A stretch of 64,000 nucleotides of DNA from Jejubacter calystegiae (GCF_005671395.1 NZ_CP040428.1:2914001-2978000); one strand, 5' to 3'; counted from the first letter of the stretch, positions 49,035 through 57,566 are shown. Notes: a model not told the origin generated them from the sequence alone. Translations and numbers: made by a program.

Positions 49035-50090
49035 ATGAGCGTGATGTTCGATCCCCAGACGGCCATCTATCCCTTCCCGCCCAAGCCGGCGCCGTTAAAC
49101 CCTGAGCAGAAGCGGCACTACCGAGAGCATATCAAAACGCTGCTGAAAGCGCGCGATGCCGTTATGGTGGCGCATTACTATACTGACCCTGAAATACAGG
49201 CCCTTGCCGAAGAAACCGGCGGTTGCGTGGCGGATTCGCTGGAAATGGCGCGCTTCGGCGCCAGCCATCCCGCCTCCACGCTGCTGGTTGCCGGGGTGCG
49301 TTTTATGGGCGAAACCGCGAAGATCCTCAGCCCCGAAAAGCGGGTATTGATGCCGACGCTCGACGCGGAATGTTCGCTGGATCTCGGCTGCCCCGATGAC
49401 GCCTTTAACGCATTTTGCGATAAGCACCCGGATCGCACCGTGGTGGTCTATGCCAATACCTCGGCAGCCGTTAAGGCCCGTGCCGACTGGGTGGTGACTT
49501 CCAGCATTGCCGTGGAGCTGATTGAGCATCTCGATGCCATGGGCGAAAAGATCCTGTGGGCGCCGGATCGTCATCTGGGGCGTTACGTACAGAAGCAAAC
49601 CGGTGCCGACGTACTGTGCTGGGACGGCGCCTGTATCGTGCATGACGAATTCAAAACCCAGGGATTGCTGCGCATGAAGGCGCTTTATCCGGATGCTGCC
49701 GTGTTGGTGCATCCTGAATCGCCCCAGAGCGTGGTGGATATCGCCGATGCGGTTGGTTCCACCAGTCAGTTGATTGCCGCCGCTCGTCGCCTGCCACAGC
49801 GCCAGATGATTGTCGCCACCGATCGCGGTATTTTCTACAAAATGCAGCAGGCCTGCCCGGATAAAGAGCTGATGGAAGCGCCGACCGCCGGGGAAGGAGC
49901 CACCTGTCGCAGCTGTGCACACTGTCCCTGGATGGCGATGAACGGCCTTGAGGCCATCGCTCGCGGTCTGGAACAGGGCGGCGCGCAGCATGAGATCGAT
50001 GTGGCTCCGGCGCTGCGTGAACGGGCGCTGCTACCGCTCAATCGCATGCTCGATTTTGCGGCGACGCTGCGCCAGTCTGTAAAGGCATAA
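49035..50090 (+). CDS. nadA: Quinolinate synthase A
   Basis: 351 aa (E. coli 347). Conserved [21 protein letters not shown], the cluster cysteines in [22 protein letters not shown] and [13 protein letters not shown], and [21 protein letters not shown] [4Fe-4S] enzyme that condenses iminoaspartate and dihydroxyacetone phosphate in NAD biosynthesis. In E. coli it is cotranscribed with pnuC; here a 7.5-kb island separates them. Confidence 0.97.
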   Translation: MSVMFDPQTAIYPFPPKPAPLNPEQKRHYREHIKTLLKARDAVMVAHYYTDPEIQALAEETGGCVADSLEMARFGASHPASTLLVAGVRFMGETAKILSPEKRVLMPTLDAECSLDLGCPDDAFNAFCDKHPDRTVVVYANTSAAVKARADWVVTSSIAVELIEHLDAMGEKILWAPDRHLGRYVQKQTGADVLCWDGACIVHDEFKTQGLLRMKALYPDAAVLVHPESPQSVVDIADAVGSTSQLIAAARRLPQRQMIVATDRGIFYKMQQACPDKELMEAPTAGEGATCRSCAHCPWMAMNGLEAIARGLEQGGAQHEIDVAPALRERALLPLNRMLDFAATLRQSVKA

Positions 50091-50111
50091 TAGTGTGGCG
50101 CCGGAGGGCGA

Positions 50112-50144
50112 ATGGATATCTTCAGTACCCCAAATGTTGTTTAG
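50112..50144 (+). pseudogene. pnuC: Stranded native 5' end of pnuC (start and ribosome-binding site)
   Basis: GGAGGG at 50103-50108 and ATGGATATCTTCAGTACC encode M-D-I-F-S-T, after which island sequence reads P-N-V-V-stop. Joining this stub at GTACC to position 57594 gives M-D-I-F-S-T-Q-N-I-L-V-H-I-P in frame, nearly the E. coli PnuC start. It marks the exact left junction of the island. Confidence 0.85.
50122..50138 (+). repeat. attL of the pnuC island
   Basis: TCAGTACCCCAAATGTT, matching attR at 57586-57602 at 14 of 17 positions with the crossover within GTACCC. Immediately inside the island lies ATGTTG-N8-CAACAT (50134-50153), a perfect inverted repeat that could be part of the integrase recognition arm. 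Confidence 0.75.
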
Positions 50145-50184
50145 ATGCAACATCGTTTTATAATATCCCTCTTTTCATAGAGGG

Positions 50185-52002
50185 ATGCCCACCATGCCAA
50201 AGCTCTTCTCCTACATCCGCTGGAGTAGTTCCAGACAGTCAGAGGGGACCACACTCGCCCGCCAGACAGCCGCAGCTAAAGCTTTTGCGGTTGAACATGA
50301 TCTTGAGTATGACGAAATCAGGGATGAAGGCGTTTCCGCCTTCCGTGGGAAGAACTCAAAGCGGGGGGCGCTGGCCGACTTCATCGCCGCCGTTGAGGCT
50401 GGCGCTATTCCGTCTGATTCTTGGTTGTACGTGGAAAACCTCGATCGCCTGAGCCGTGATGAAGCGATGAGATCTAACGATCTTCTGCGGCGCTTATTAT
50501 CTCTGGGTATGACGGTTGTCACTGGGCAGGATAAACGGATTCATACGCCAGAGAGCGAAAAGGATGTGATGGCTATGATCTTCTCCATCCTCGCTTTTGA
50601 ACGAGCCAACGAGGAATCAAGGACAAAGCAAAAGCGGACGGTGGGTAATGCTCTGGCGTTGGTTGAACGTCATAAACAAGGGAGGCCCGTTAACATTAAA
50701 GCCGTGGGTAGCGCGCCGTGGTGGATTGATGCATCTGGTCCCCAGTATGAAGCCGTCAAGCCTCACCCTGTCCATTGGGTAGCAGCAAAGAAGGCGGTAG
50801 AGCTTTTTTTACGGGGGTGGGGAGCTTATCGGGTTGTAACATATTTAAACCAACATTTGGAACTGTACCCGGCACCTAGGGGCAACAAAGGCCCGAGGCA
50901 ACGAGTAAGATCTTTCTGGACTATTCCCACTGTAAAACGGTTGCGACTGAGTAGGGCACTAATCGGGGAAAAGGTGATGACCCTTAGTGGTAGCTCCTAC
51001 ACCCTCCAGAACTACTATCCCCCACTGTGTACAGAACAAGAATTTGCTCGGCTCAACGACATACGGGAAAACAACCGTATCAAGATTGGCAGTGAGAGGA
51101 AAACCACAACATTTCTTTCTGGACTGGGTGGCCTGCTGCGTTGCGGTCATTGCGACACTCCTATGACGTACTATACCAAAGAGGGACGGATCAGATATGT
51201 CTGTGCTGGTGGACAGCAATACGTGTCAACCTGCCGGGCGTGGTCTGTTCAGGGGAGGTTGCTTGAGGCATGTGTTATCCGTGCTGTCTGGGTAGCAAAC
51301 ACTCTCGATATAGCCGCTAATGGGAGCGATTTAGAGAGCCTCCAGCCATTGATTGACCAGCGTAGGGAAGAGGCAGAGAACCTCAATAAACAGATAGAGA
51401 ATTTGACTACAGCGATCCAGATGGGAACTGGCCCTATTGCCAGTCTTGTAATGGCGCTACAGCGGGCTGAGAGCGAGAAAAATTCTTTACTCCTGGAACT
51501 GGATAAGCTGTCCCAACAGGAGGCCATACGAAACAGTGACGATGATATAACAAATCAGTTATTAGCGGTGGCGCGGAAATTAACACCAGAGGTATTAACT
51601 GACGTTACGCACCCACACAGGCATGAAGTCAGGGAACTGGTCAGAAGGTTGTTTGGTAAAGTTATAGTAACTAAGCGTGATGATAAATCCCTGTCTATCC
51701 GGGTTATATTTCCCTCTGGTGTAAACTACCTCTGTGAAGGGGTCATGAAGTTAAACAATGGAAAAAAAGAAAAATCCTACGTTGAATATTTAACCCAGCA
51801 AGATGGCATAACACCGCTGGACACATTTATGAATCGGGTCCGTAGCAGTTTTTGGGAGATGCTAACCGATGAGATTGCCGGTGATTTTGATTTTCAGCTA
51901 CCATCACCAAAACCTTACGATTCTCTGGAGAGCACGCGCACCATGATAGAAGCTATGGGGCATAAGCCCCTTAATGGGAAGGATTTTTTCGGTGAACGAT
52001 GA
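50185..52002 (+). CDS. Large serine recombinase (site-specific integrase)
   Basis: 605 aa. The catalytic resolvase domain carries Y10-x-R12-x-S14 in the SYIRWSSSRQ motif and ENLDRLSRD. It is followed by a recombinase domain (residues 170-300), a zinc ribbon (CGHCDTPM...CAGGQQYVSTC, about residues 325-355) and a coiled coil (about 390-455). This is the phiC31/Bxb1-type architecture, able to integrate and, with a directionality factor, excise. It lies just inside attL, as integrases usually do. Start at 50185 or the ATG three codons later. Confidence 0.93.
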   Translation: MPTMPKLFSYIRWSSSRQSEGTTLARQTAAAKAFAVEHDLEYDEIRDEGVSAFRGKNSKRGALADFIAAVEAGAIPSDSWLYVENLDRLSRDEAMRSNDLLRRLLSLGMTVVTGQDKRIHTPESEKDVMAMIFSILAFERANEESRTKQKRTVGNALALVERHKQGRPVNIKAVGSAPWWIDASGPQYEAVKPHPVHWVAAKKAVELFLRGWGAYRVVTYLNQHLELYPAPRGNKGPRQRVRSFWTIPTVKRLRLSRALIGEKVMTLSGSSYTLQNYYPPLCTEQEFARLNDIRENNRIKIGSERKTTTFLSGLGGLLRCGHCDTPMTYYTKEGRIRYVCAGGQQYVSTCRAWSVQGRLLEACVIRAVWVANTLDIAANGSDLESLQPLIDQRREEAENLNKQIENLTTAIQMGTGPIASLVMALQRAESEKNSLLLELDKLSQQEAIRNSDDDITNQLLAVARKLTPEVLTDVTHPHRHEVRELVRRLFGKVIVTKRDDKSLSIRVIFPSGVNYLCEGVMKLNNGKKEKSYVEYLTQQDGITPLDTFMNRVRSSFWEMLTDEIAGDFDFQLPSPKPYDSLESTRTMIEAMGHKPLNGKDFFGER

Positions 52003-52103
52003 ACTGGCGGAGCTTTCGGAATCGAGAGGCATCCTGATGTCTGGAATGTATGAAAATTCATCTGTATAGTTAGCCCACAACACCAACAGGCGAGGGTAAT
52101 GGG

Positions 52104-52568
52104 ATGGATACCGTAGAAGAACTTAACAACACATATTTTTATGCGGGAAAGTCGAATCTTTCCGCCAGCGCGTTACTTTTCATGATCTTCTGTGAAAAAA
52201 CAGTAGAGCAATTCGGATTAGGTGTTGCCGATTTTGGTGCTGTCGTTGCGATTGTTTCCGGAAGGAATGACTTAGATACACGAACTAAGCCCAAGGATGC
52301 TTTAAAAGGTACATCCCATGCATCTAAAGCGGCTCGTAATGTATTTGGAAAAGTTAAGTTTCCTTTTGGTGTCAGGCTTCCAACCTGGATTGGTGGTTAT
52401 ACACCTTGGACAGCAAGAAGGGTGATGGTGCGTAATATTGGCACCTTTGTAGGTCGCACTATTCCGCTTGTTGGCGTTGTTATTCTTTCCGCAGACGTGA
52501 TAGAAATAACATATAAAACCGTCCGGGATTATAACGCAATCGCGCGGGGGAATGATAAGATATGGTAG
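52104..52568 (+). CDS. Putative membrane-associated protein, STM2759-like
   Basis: 154 aa. Hydrophobic segments near residues 22-50 and 112-132; conserved-looking blocks ADFGAVVAIVSGRND, ASKAARNVFGKVKFPFGVRLP and YNAIARGNDKIW. I recognise it as the family usually encoded just before DUF1493 genes in enterobacterial islands. Function unknown. It overlaps the next gene by 7 bp. The adjacent Hcp gene raises the possibility of a type VI-related role, which is not shown. Confidence 0.65.
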   Translation: MDTVEELNNTYFYAGKSNLSASALLFMIFCEKTVEQFGLGVADFGAVVAIVSGRNDLDTRTKPKDALKGTSHASKAARNVFGKVKFPFGVRLPTWIGGYTPWTARRVMVRNIGTFVGRTIPLVGVVILSADVIEITYKTVRDYNAIARGNDKIW

Positions 52569-52888
52569 ATGGTATAGAAAACCGGATTTATGAACTTGTC
52601 CGGCCTTATGCGGGGGTATACGTCTTTAAAAGAAAAGAGGTAGAACTTACCCCCGATACTGACTTTGATACGGATTTAAGTATGGATGTCAGTGAAGCAG
52701 AAGATATGATGGATGAGTTTTTTAAAAGCTTCGATGTCGATCGGGGCAACTTCAACATTAACACCTATTACCCAGATACACCTTTTTCCTGGAATCCGTT
52801 TAAGAAGATAGAGCCGATTCCTGTCCCGGACTTCACTATCAGGATGCTCATAGAATCCGCTAAAGCTGGAAAGTGGTTATATGATTGA
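52562..52888 (+). CDS. DUF1493 family protein (acyl-carrier-like)
   Basis: 108 aa, acidic, with the DLSMDVSEAEDMMDEFFKSFDVD block and a C-terminal IRMLIESAKAGKWLYD. Matches the DUF1493 family, small proteins with a predicted acyl-carrier-like helical fold. Translationally coupled to the preceding gene. Function not established. Confidence 0.75.
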   Translation: MVDGIENRIYELVRPYAGVYVFKRKEVELTPDTDFDTDLSMDVSEAEDMMDEFFKSFDVDRGNFNINTYYPDTPFSWNPFKKIEPIPVPDFTIRMLIESAKAGKWLYD

Positions 52889-52909
52889 GGGGCATTTGCC
52901 CCTCTTCTT

Positions 52910-53395
52910 TTAGGCGGTAGGGCGCTCGTTCCAGGCGTCTGTATACTGGATATTCCCGTCAACATACTTCCAGGTGATCTTTTCATAGCGCATCGCTACA
53001 CTTTCCATATGGCCTGTTCCCGGACAGTTTCGGGTGTCATGCATCATGGGTGTAACAGATATAACCTTCACGCCCTCTAACAGGATATTGAAGTACTCCA
53101 CTTCCTGACCAGCATCATTAATGTGATACCATTTGATTTCGGCTGATTTTAGTGTTTGTCCGGTAGCAACTGCTTTATAAAGGTAAGGGCTGGACGAGTC
53201 GATTTCCTTTTCAAACTGGAAGGGGGCGTGCTGGCGTGTTCCGGTCAGCTTGCCGGTGTTGTTGTCGGTTGGGATGCTCAGGTTATGATGTAACCCTCTA
53301 ATCTCAATACTTCCTTCACGATCCGCAACATCAGAGGAACCTCTAATAGTGGCTCCCCCATCATCGGTTAGCCATAGGTGAACAGGAACGGCCAT
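52910..53395 (-). CDS. hcp: Hcp family type VI secretion tube protein (orphan)
   Basis: 161 aa from MAVPVHLWLTDDGGA, the usual Hcp start; the frame extends about 11 codons further. Family features: GSSDVADREGSIEI, the KPFEFEKEID-type stretch (APFQFEKEIDSSSPYLYKAVATG), VEYFNILLEGVKVISVTPMM and EKITWKYVDG. Hcp hexamers stack into the T6SS tube and carry small effectors. No other T6SS structural gene lies in the window, so it must use a system encoded elsewhere. Convergent with the DUF1493 gene, 21 bp apart. Confidence 0.9.
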   Translation of the reverse strand: MAVPVHLWLTDDGGATIRGSSDVADREGSIEIRGLHHNLSIPTDNNTGKLTGTRQHAPFQFEKEIDSSSPYLYKAVATGQTLKSAEIKWYHINDAGQEVEYFNILLEGVKVISVTPMMHDTRNCPGTGHMESVAMRYEKITWKYVDGNIQYTDAWNERPTA

Positions 53396-53476
53396 TCTTT
53401 CAATCCTCATGTTGTTATTATTACCCACAGTTATTTTATGATTATTTGACTGGTTGGTAAATATACAAAAATCTGA

Positions 53477-53689
53477 TTATCTTTCATTCTCTGATGTGTC
53501 GAACGTCTTGCTGTAAGGGCAAGACTGCGAGCGTGTGACGTAGGTGAATGTGTAGATAATGTTGCTGTACACACATAGCCGCTTCCCTCCCTGTAACTCC
53601 TGCTCATCCGGATTGCTCATCGTAATTCGCCCCGCCCAGCATGCTGGAGAAATCAGTAACATCATAAAAATACAGGAAATAATCTTCAT
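53477..53689 (-). CDS. Small exported protein of unknown function
   Basis: 70 aa from the ATG at 53689 (GGAG 8 bp upstream). A Sec signal peptide (MKIISCIFMMLLISPACWAG) is followed by a mature part of about 50 aa with two cysteines (LCVYS, SCPYS) that could form a disulphide. Encoded upstream of and in the same direction as hcp, so perhaps cotranscribed. It could be a secreted effector or an immunity/chaperone partner; nothing decides this. Confidence 0.6.
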   Translation of the reverse strand: MKIISCIFMMLLISPACWAGRITMSNPDEQELQGGKRLCVYSNIIYTFTYVTRSQSCPYSKTFDTSENER

Positions 53690-53769
53690 CTCTTGCACTC
53701 CACAGCCTCAGATATTCAGACCATAAACAACCGTTTTCAAACTATCTACTAAAGCAACTAATCACTTTC

Positions 53770-53822
53770 TTGATCAGTTTTAATGATCAATAATCCAATA
53801 ATTGATCGACAAAATCGATCAA
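53770..53822. promoter_or_regulatory. Paired operators TTGATC-N9-GATCAA
   Basis: Two copies with perfect 6-bp arms and the same 9-bp spacer (53770-53790 and 53802-53822), 32 bp apart, i.e. three helical turns. They lie between the divergent exported-protein/hcp transcript and the 189-aa membrane-protein gene, so one dimeric regulator may control both. Not a match to the FNR box (TTGAT-N4-ATCAA). Confidence 0.65.
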
Positions 53823-53880
53823 GCGGTATCATGGTTCATTTTGGGTGTTTTTTAATCTTAATCTGAGGGTTAGTAAGGTA

Positions 53881-54450
53881 ATGGAACTTACAAAAGATAA
53901 TAATATCATTAAAATCAACAATATATATTTCTATGTGTTCGTGGCTACACCGCTGGCGCTTCTTGTTGCTGACTTTTTGAATTTTGGTTACAAGGCCTCA
54001 CTTGTGGCATTTTATGTTGCTGCATTTACGTGTGCGGTTCTTGATGGAAGAGAGCTGAAGAAATCTTTCCAGGACTATATTGGTGACGCATTAGCGATCC
54101 TCATCTTCCCGCCAGTGCATACGTTTATCCGGGCAAAGGCTGTTGGAATGAATCGGTGGGGATGGTTTGCTGTTCATAGCGCCATTGTTGTTGCCGTATT
54201 TCTTATCACGGAGATAACAGATTATAATCAAAGCATTAGGCAATCAGCCTGTGAGGTGGTGACTGAGGTATACAAGGATGAAAAGTCGGATGTGCAGTGC
54301 ATCAAGGTTACGGATCTGAAGAAGGTGTCTGAGAAGTACTACCGGGCCAATGCAATGCTGACCAACGGTGTCGATATGCCCATCACCATAGAGGATCGTG
54401 GCGACAGTATCTATGTGACGCTAACGCCGCTGAGTCACCTGCTGGATTAG
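53881..54450 (+). CDS. Membrane protein of unknown function
   Basis: 189 aa from the ATG at 53881 (an upstream GTG in frame at 53845 is possible). Helices at about residues 17-38, 42-60, 80-96 and 105-122, then a soluble C-terminal half of about 65 aa with one or two cysteines (ACEVVTEVYKDEKSDVQCIKV). No family recognised. Divergent from hcp and the small exported protein across the TTGATC operators. Confidence 0.6.
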   Translation: MELTKDNNIIKINNIYFYVFVATPLALLVADFLNFGYKASLVAFYVAAFTCAVLDGRELKKSFQDYIGDALAILIFPPVHTFIRAKAVGMNRWGWFAVHSAIVVAVFLITEITDYNQSIRQSACEVVTEVYKDEKSDVQCIKVTDLKKVSEKYYRANAMLTNGVDMPITIEDRGDSIYVTLTPLSHLLD

Positions 54451-54768
54451 CAAAAGACCGGGGGAGTAATCCCCCAACTCCCCAGTGTAATGAAAATCTT
54501 TCATACCCGCAGTGTTTTAACCTTCCCCAGCAAATATCACCGGCGCACGGGCAGAGCGGTCTAACGTACAGTCCCGAAAGGGCAAGTGCCCTGTCGATCT
54601 TTTGAAAATATCAGGTAGCCATCATCAGTAGCATGCCGTCTCGTTTGGGTATACCCAAGATAGACTATGAAACATAAGTCTCAATAGGGTTTAAAAAGAC
54701 TTTATTGACTACAAAAATTGGTAATGTATCATATGGATATTAAATTAACACTTTATTGAGACTTTATC
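54451..54768. other. Resolvase upstream region with palindromes
   Basis: 318 bp with no gene but dense symmetry: a GGGGGA/TCCCCC hairpin right after the membrane-protein gene, a 14-bp perfect palindrome TTGGGTATACCCAA (54645-54658), and an 11-bp inverted pair AAGTCTCAATA (54676-54686) and TATTGAGACTT (54754-54764). A related half-site GACTTTATTGAC lies near 54699-54710. This arrangement next to a resolvase fits a res-type recombination site that also acts as operator. Confidence 0.55.
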
Positions 54769-55383
54769 ATGAACGTTCGTATCTACTGTCGGGCATCGAC
54801 TGAAGGGCAACACGCAGACAGGGCACTGGCAACACTGCGAACCTTTGCAGGTAGCAAGAAGTGGAATATTGCCGGTGAGTATATTGAGAACGCCAGCGGA
54901 GCCAAACTTGACCGCCCGGAACTTATGCAGTTGCTGAATGAAGCAGAGTCCGGCGATCTTCTGCTGGTGGAGGCTATCGACCGTCTGAGCCGTCTGGAAC
55001 ATCAGGAATGGGCAGAACTAAAGAAAGTCCTGGACGAGAAGAATCTGGTAATTGTCTCAATGGATTTGCCAACCAGTTGGCAGATGGTCGAAATGGTTGG
55101 CAGCGATCTCACCAGCGGCATCCTGCGGGCAGTCAATGCGATGCTTATTGATATACTTGCCACAATGGCACGGCAGGACTATGAGACTCGTCGCAAGCGG
55201 CAGGCTCAGGGGATTGAAAGAGCAAAGGCGGCGGGAGCATATACCGGGAAGGAAAAAGATATGCAGGCACGGGAAGCCGTGAAGGAGATGCTGGAGCAGA
55301 ATGTAAAACCGGCGCTGATTATGAAGGCGGCAGGGATCAGCCGCGCCACCTTCTACAGGATCAAAAAGGAACTGGCTGGCTAA
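54769..55383 (+). CDS. Serine resolvase/invertase family recombinase
   Basis: 204 aa. N-terminal catalytic domain with Y6-C-R8-A-S10, EAIDRLSRLE and a long E-helix, then a short helix-turn-helix (KPALIMKAAGISRATFYRIKKEL). This is the small-resolvase architecture (Tn3/ParA type). It could resolve multimers of the excised island, invert a segment, or help excision. Followed by a strong terminator. Confidence 0.9.
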   Translation: MNVRIYCRASTEGQHADRALATLRTFAGSKKWNIAGEYIENASGAKLDRPELMQLLNEAESGDLLLVEAIDRLSRLEHQEWAELKKVLDEKNLVIVSMDLPTSWQMVEMVGSDLTSGILRAVNAMLIDILATMARQDYETRRKRQAQGIERAKAAGAYTGKEKDMQAREAVKEMLEQNVKPALIMKAAGISRATFYRIKKELAG

Positions 55384-55411
55384 CACTGCGCCTGCACTAA
55401 CCATTCCTGAG

Positions 55412-55436
55412 ACTCCGCTGCGGCGGAGTTTTTTTG
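55412..55436 (+). terminator. Resolvase terminator
   Basis: ACTCCGC-TGCG-GCGGAGT stem followed by seven T residues. Confidence 0.85.
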
Positions 55437-55560
55437 TGTTATTAACCTGAGAAAATCGTACGTGAAGATCTCTGACAATATTGGCTGTGATTAAGTTTTG
55501 TTCACTTGAAGGTGATAAAAGGGCATTAAATAAAAAATCAATCAGAAAGAGGGAAGGAAA

Positions 55561-55647
55561 ATGCCCGTTAAGCGCCCTGTATGGCTCTGTACGCCATTTT
55601 TATATCACCATCAATACCAATGCATGCTTGGCATGAAAATTGCTTAA
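55561..55647 (+). CDS. Possible 28-aa peptide
   Basis: ATG preceded by AGAGGGAAGGAAA, reading MPVKRPVWLCTPFLYHHQYQ and ending GMKIA. The ribosome-binding site is strong, but length and lack of a recognised family leave it speculative. It lies in the 283-bp gap between the resolvase and the convergent Gp2-type gene. Confidence 0.25.
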   Translation: MPVKRPVWLCTPFLYHHQYQCMLGMKIA

Positions 55648-55666
55648 ATGGCGTTACAGGAAAGAT

Positions 55667-56197
55667 TTAGGTGTTGGGATACTTATGCCTGAGTTTTGAC
55701 GTTGAGAAAAGGCGGTCACCCTGACCCGTCGAGAATTTTCCCCGCTCCTTGGCGAGGTATGAGATCCGCCAGACTGGTTCTTCCAGCGTCTCAGGTTCCC
55801 CACGTAGAATAATATACTCCCCACCAGGGAACTCCACCAGCGAAGGCTTGCCGCCTGTCAGATCACACCAGACCTCTGTAATGGCACCACCAAGCCCGCA
55901 ATTCGCAGTCCCAATACTTCTGACTTGCCGGTGCGGCAGGGCAATCCAGCAATGATAGTGAACCTGCTTTGCCTTCTCTTTTTCACGCACCCAGCCGTAA
56001 GCAAACTCTCGGATTGGTGAGGTTATACTCTCAGGGCGGCGATGCTTCGACTTGAGACGCTCCCGCAGTTTCTTGAATAGCTGGCGTATCCATTCGTTGC
56101 CAGTCTCAACGGCGGTGCCGGATGGCAGGCGAAGATCGAAGCGGGCGACAAAGACACGGCTGTACGTGCGCTGCATTGCATCAAGTTCTTCCATCAT
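55667..56197 (-). CDS. Inovirus Gp2 / YagK-YfjJ family protein (replication-associated)
   Basis: 176 aa from the first ATG. The body (RVFVARFDLRLPSGTAVETGNEWIRQLFKKLRERL, HYHCWIALPHR, YLAKERGKFS) matches the YagK/YfjJ C-terminal family found in E. coli prophage-like islands and inovirus replication proteins. The frame remains open and family-like for 50 codons upstream (HGRYEAIADSFLYGDHAYPIN), but offers no ATG, GTG or TTG, only CTG at 56347 with GGAGG 4 bp before it. Translation may start there, giving 226 aa. Probably acts in island replication. Confidence 0.8.
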   Translation of the reverse strand: MMEELDAMQRTYSRVFVARFDLRLPSGTAVETGNEWIRQLFKKLRERLKSKHRRPESITSPIREFAYGWVREKEKAKQVHYHCWIALPHRQVRSIGTANCGLGGAITEVWCDLTGGKPSLVEFPGGEYIILRGEPETLEEPVWRISYLAKERGKFSTGQGDRLFSTSKLRHKYPNT

Positions 56198-56551
56198 CGG
56201 CGTCAGGATATCCAGCCGAACACGGGATTTGTCAGTTGAGTTTATAGGATAGGCGTGGTCGCCGTACAGAAAGCTATCAGCAATGGCTTCATAACGGCCA
56301 TGAGCATGGTATGCATAGCTACTAACAGTAGTTGTATTGGTTAACAGAACACCTCCAGTAATTCATTAAAAGAGATAGACGATGGGCAGGATAGGTATTA
56401 CCTAAATCCACCGCCAATCCTGCACTATGAGCACAGGCAGACGCCGCTAAATACAAGGGGTTTAGAAGGAGTTATGGCTGATGGATTTTTTCGAACGAAG
56501 TTTACGGGTATAAAAACCCTACGATAGTATTTCATGGCAATGCTAATTATG

Positions 56552-57055
56552 TCAAGCATCAGTCCCGGTAAGCAGTTCCCGGAGACGCTCCCGCATAGCA
56601 ACTTGCTCCGCTGCTGCCTGCTCTTCAGCGCGTCGTTGAGCATCTTTGGCGGCATCCGCCATCAGGTCATCAATCGCCTGCTCCATATCGGCAAGCATCA
56701 CTTCCTTGTATTCAAGTTCTACGCGCTGGCGAAGGTCTTCCTGCTCCGATTCCATCAGAGTATGCGGCTTGAATAGTTTGATGTTGATATGGGCACCGTT
56801 CGGGGTGAACCGGACAGCATTTGGGGCAGCGCCGTCGAACCGCCAGCCATCAAGAATTTTCTCCTGCATAATCTGCATCGCTACCGGCGGCGGGCCACTG
56901 AATTCCTGGCTCGCATTGCACGCGTTATGCCGGGCGATAGCCTGGTTAATCCGGCGCTGTAGTTCGGCGTCGTCAGGCTGAAACTTTGCGGCAATGGCAT
57001 CAATATGCGCCTGCACCGCCGCATCGATTTTTCTATTTTTTGTATTATTTTTCAT
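56552..57055 (-). CDS. Hypothetical island protein with C-terminal coiled coil
   Basis: 167 aa. GAGG 7 bp before the ATG. Lys-rich N-terminus, a central region with GWRFDGAAPNAVRFTPNGAHINIKLF, and a long charged helix (EQEDLRQRVELEYKEV to the Ala/Glu-rich end). No family recognised. Between the regulator and the Gp2-type gene on the same strand, so likely part of the same replication/regulation operon. Confidence 0.6.
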   Translation of the reverse strand: MKNNTKNRKIDAAVQAHIDAIAAKFQPDDAELQRRINQAIARHNACNASQEFSGPPPVAMQIMQEKILDGWRFDGAAPNAVRFTPNGAHINIKLFKPHTLMESEQEDLRQRVELEYKEVMLADMEQAIDDLMADAAKDAQRRAEEQAAAEQVAMRERLRELLTGTDA

Positions 57056-57070
57056 TTTATTACCTCATCT

Positions 57071-57406
57071 TCATTCATGTTCAACATAGGGTCGGTTGCA
57101 CGCGGTGCAGTAGTTTTTATTGTGGCCGGAGCGGACAGCATACCAGCGTGCTACCGCCGACTTATCCGTGTACCAATCGACCAGTCCTCTGTCTGCCAGC
57201 CTGCGTAATGCCCGATATGTAGTTGGCAGCGGAATATTCGTTACCGCTGAGAGATCGCCAGCGCTTAGTGCTGTTGGCGTTTCGGTCAGGTAATGGAGTA
57301 GGCGTTGGTAGCTGGTTGCATGATACATATTTGCAGAGGTGAGCCGTGTTGTTAGCTTCTCATGCTGTGCTGGAGATGGGGGGGTAAATGGTCGTAGATA
57401 CTGCAA
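57071..57406 (-). CDS. Winged-helix DNA-binding protein
   Basis: 111 aa from TTG at 57406, with AAGGAGG 4 bp upstream. The core (YQRLLHYLTETPTALSAGDLSAVTNIPLPTTYRALRRLADRGLVDW) is a winged helix-turn-helix resembling small enterobacterial phage and plasmid regulators. It ends in a CTACNRPYVEHE tail that could bind a metal. First gene of the leftward set in the island; probably controls it. An internal ATG (MYHATSYQ) is an alternative start. Confidence 0.65.
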   Translation of the reverse strand: MQYLRPFTPPSPAQHEKLTTRLTSANMYHATSYQRLLHYLTETPTALSAGDLSAVTNIPLPTTYRALRRLADRGLVDWYTDKSAVARWYAVRSGHNKNYCTACNRPYVEHE

Positions 57407-57566
57407 TAAACCTCCTTTTTAATCTATTGATATTAAATAACATTATATCACAAATGATAATAATTATCAACTTTAAAGCGATAGCAGTGCGATGTTTTGA
57501 AAGGTAGAGCGCTTGTCATGGGTAAGATACACTCCAGCCAATACGGCATCATGAGGGAAATTAAGA
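57407..57566. promoter_or_regulatory. Right-end promoter region of the island, driving pnuC and the regulator
   Basis: AT-rich 160 bp (57407-57480 especially) between the leftward winged-helix gene and pnuC. With nadA's promoter now 8.6 kb away, pnuC transcription must start here or read through the island. GAGGG at 57553-57557 is the replacement ribosome-binding site, 9 bp before the TTG start. Confidence 0.5.

Noticed and set aside
50093-50452. 119-aa frame beginning at the island's left junction
   Set aside because: Overlaps the start of the serine recombinase in another frame and crosses the attachment site; no family resemblance.
53770-53822. FNR boxes from the TTGATC/GATCAA arms
   Set aside because: FNR sites are TTGAT-N4-ATCAA; the spacing here is nine bases between longer arms in both copies.
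56425-56655. 76-aa frame overlapping the 167-aa island protein
   Set aside because: Overlaps the end of a better supported gene in another frame and lacks a ribosome-binding site.
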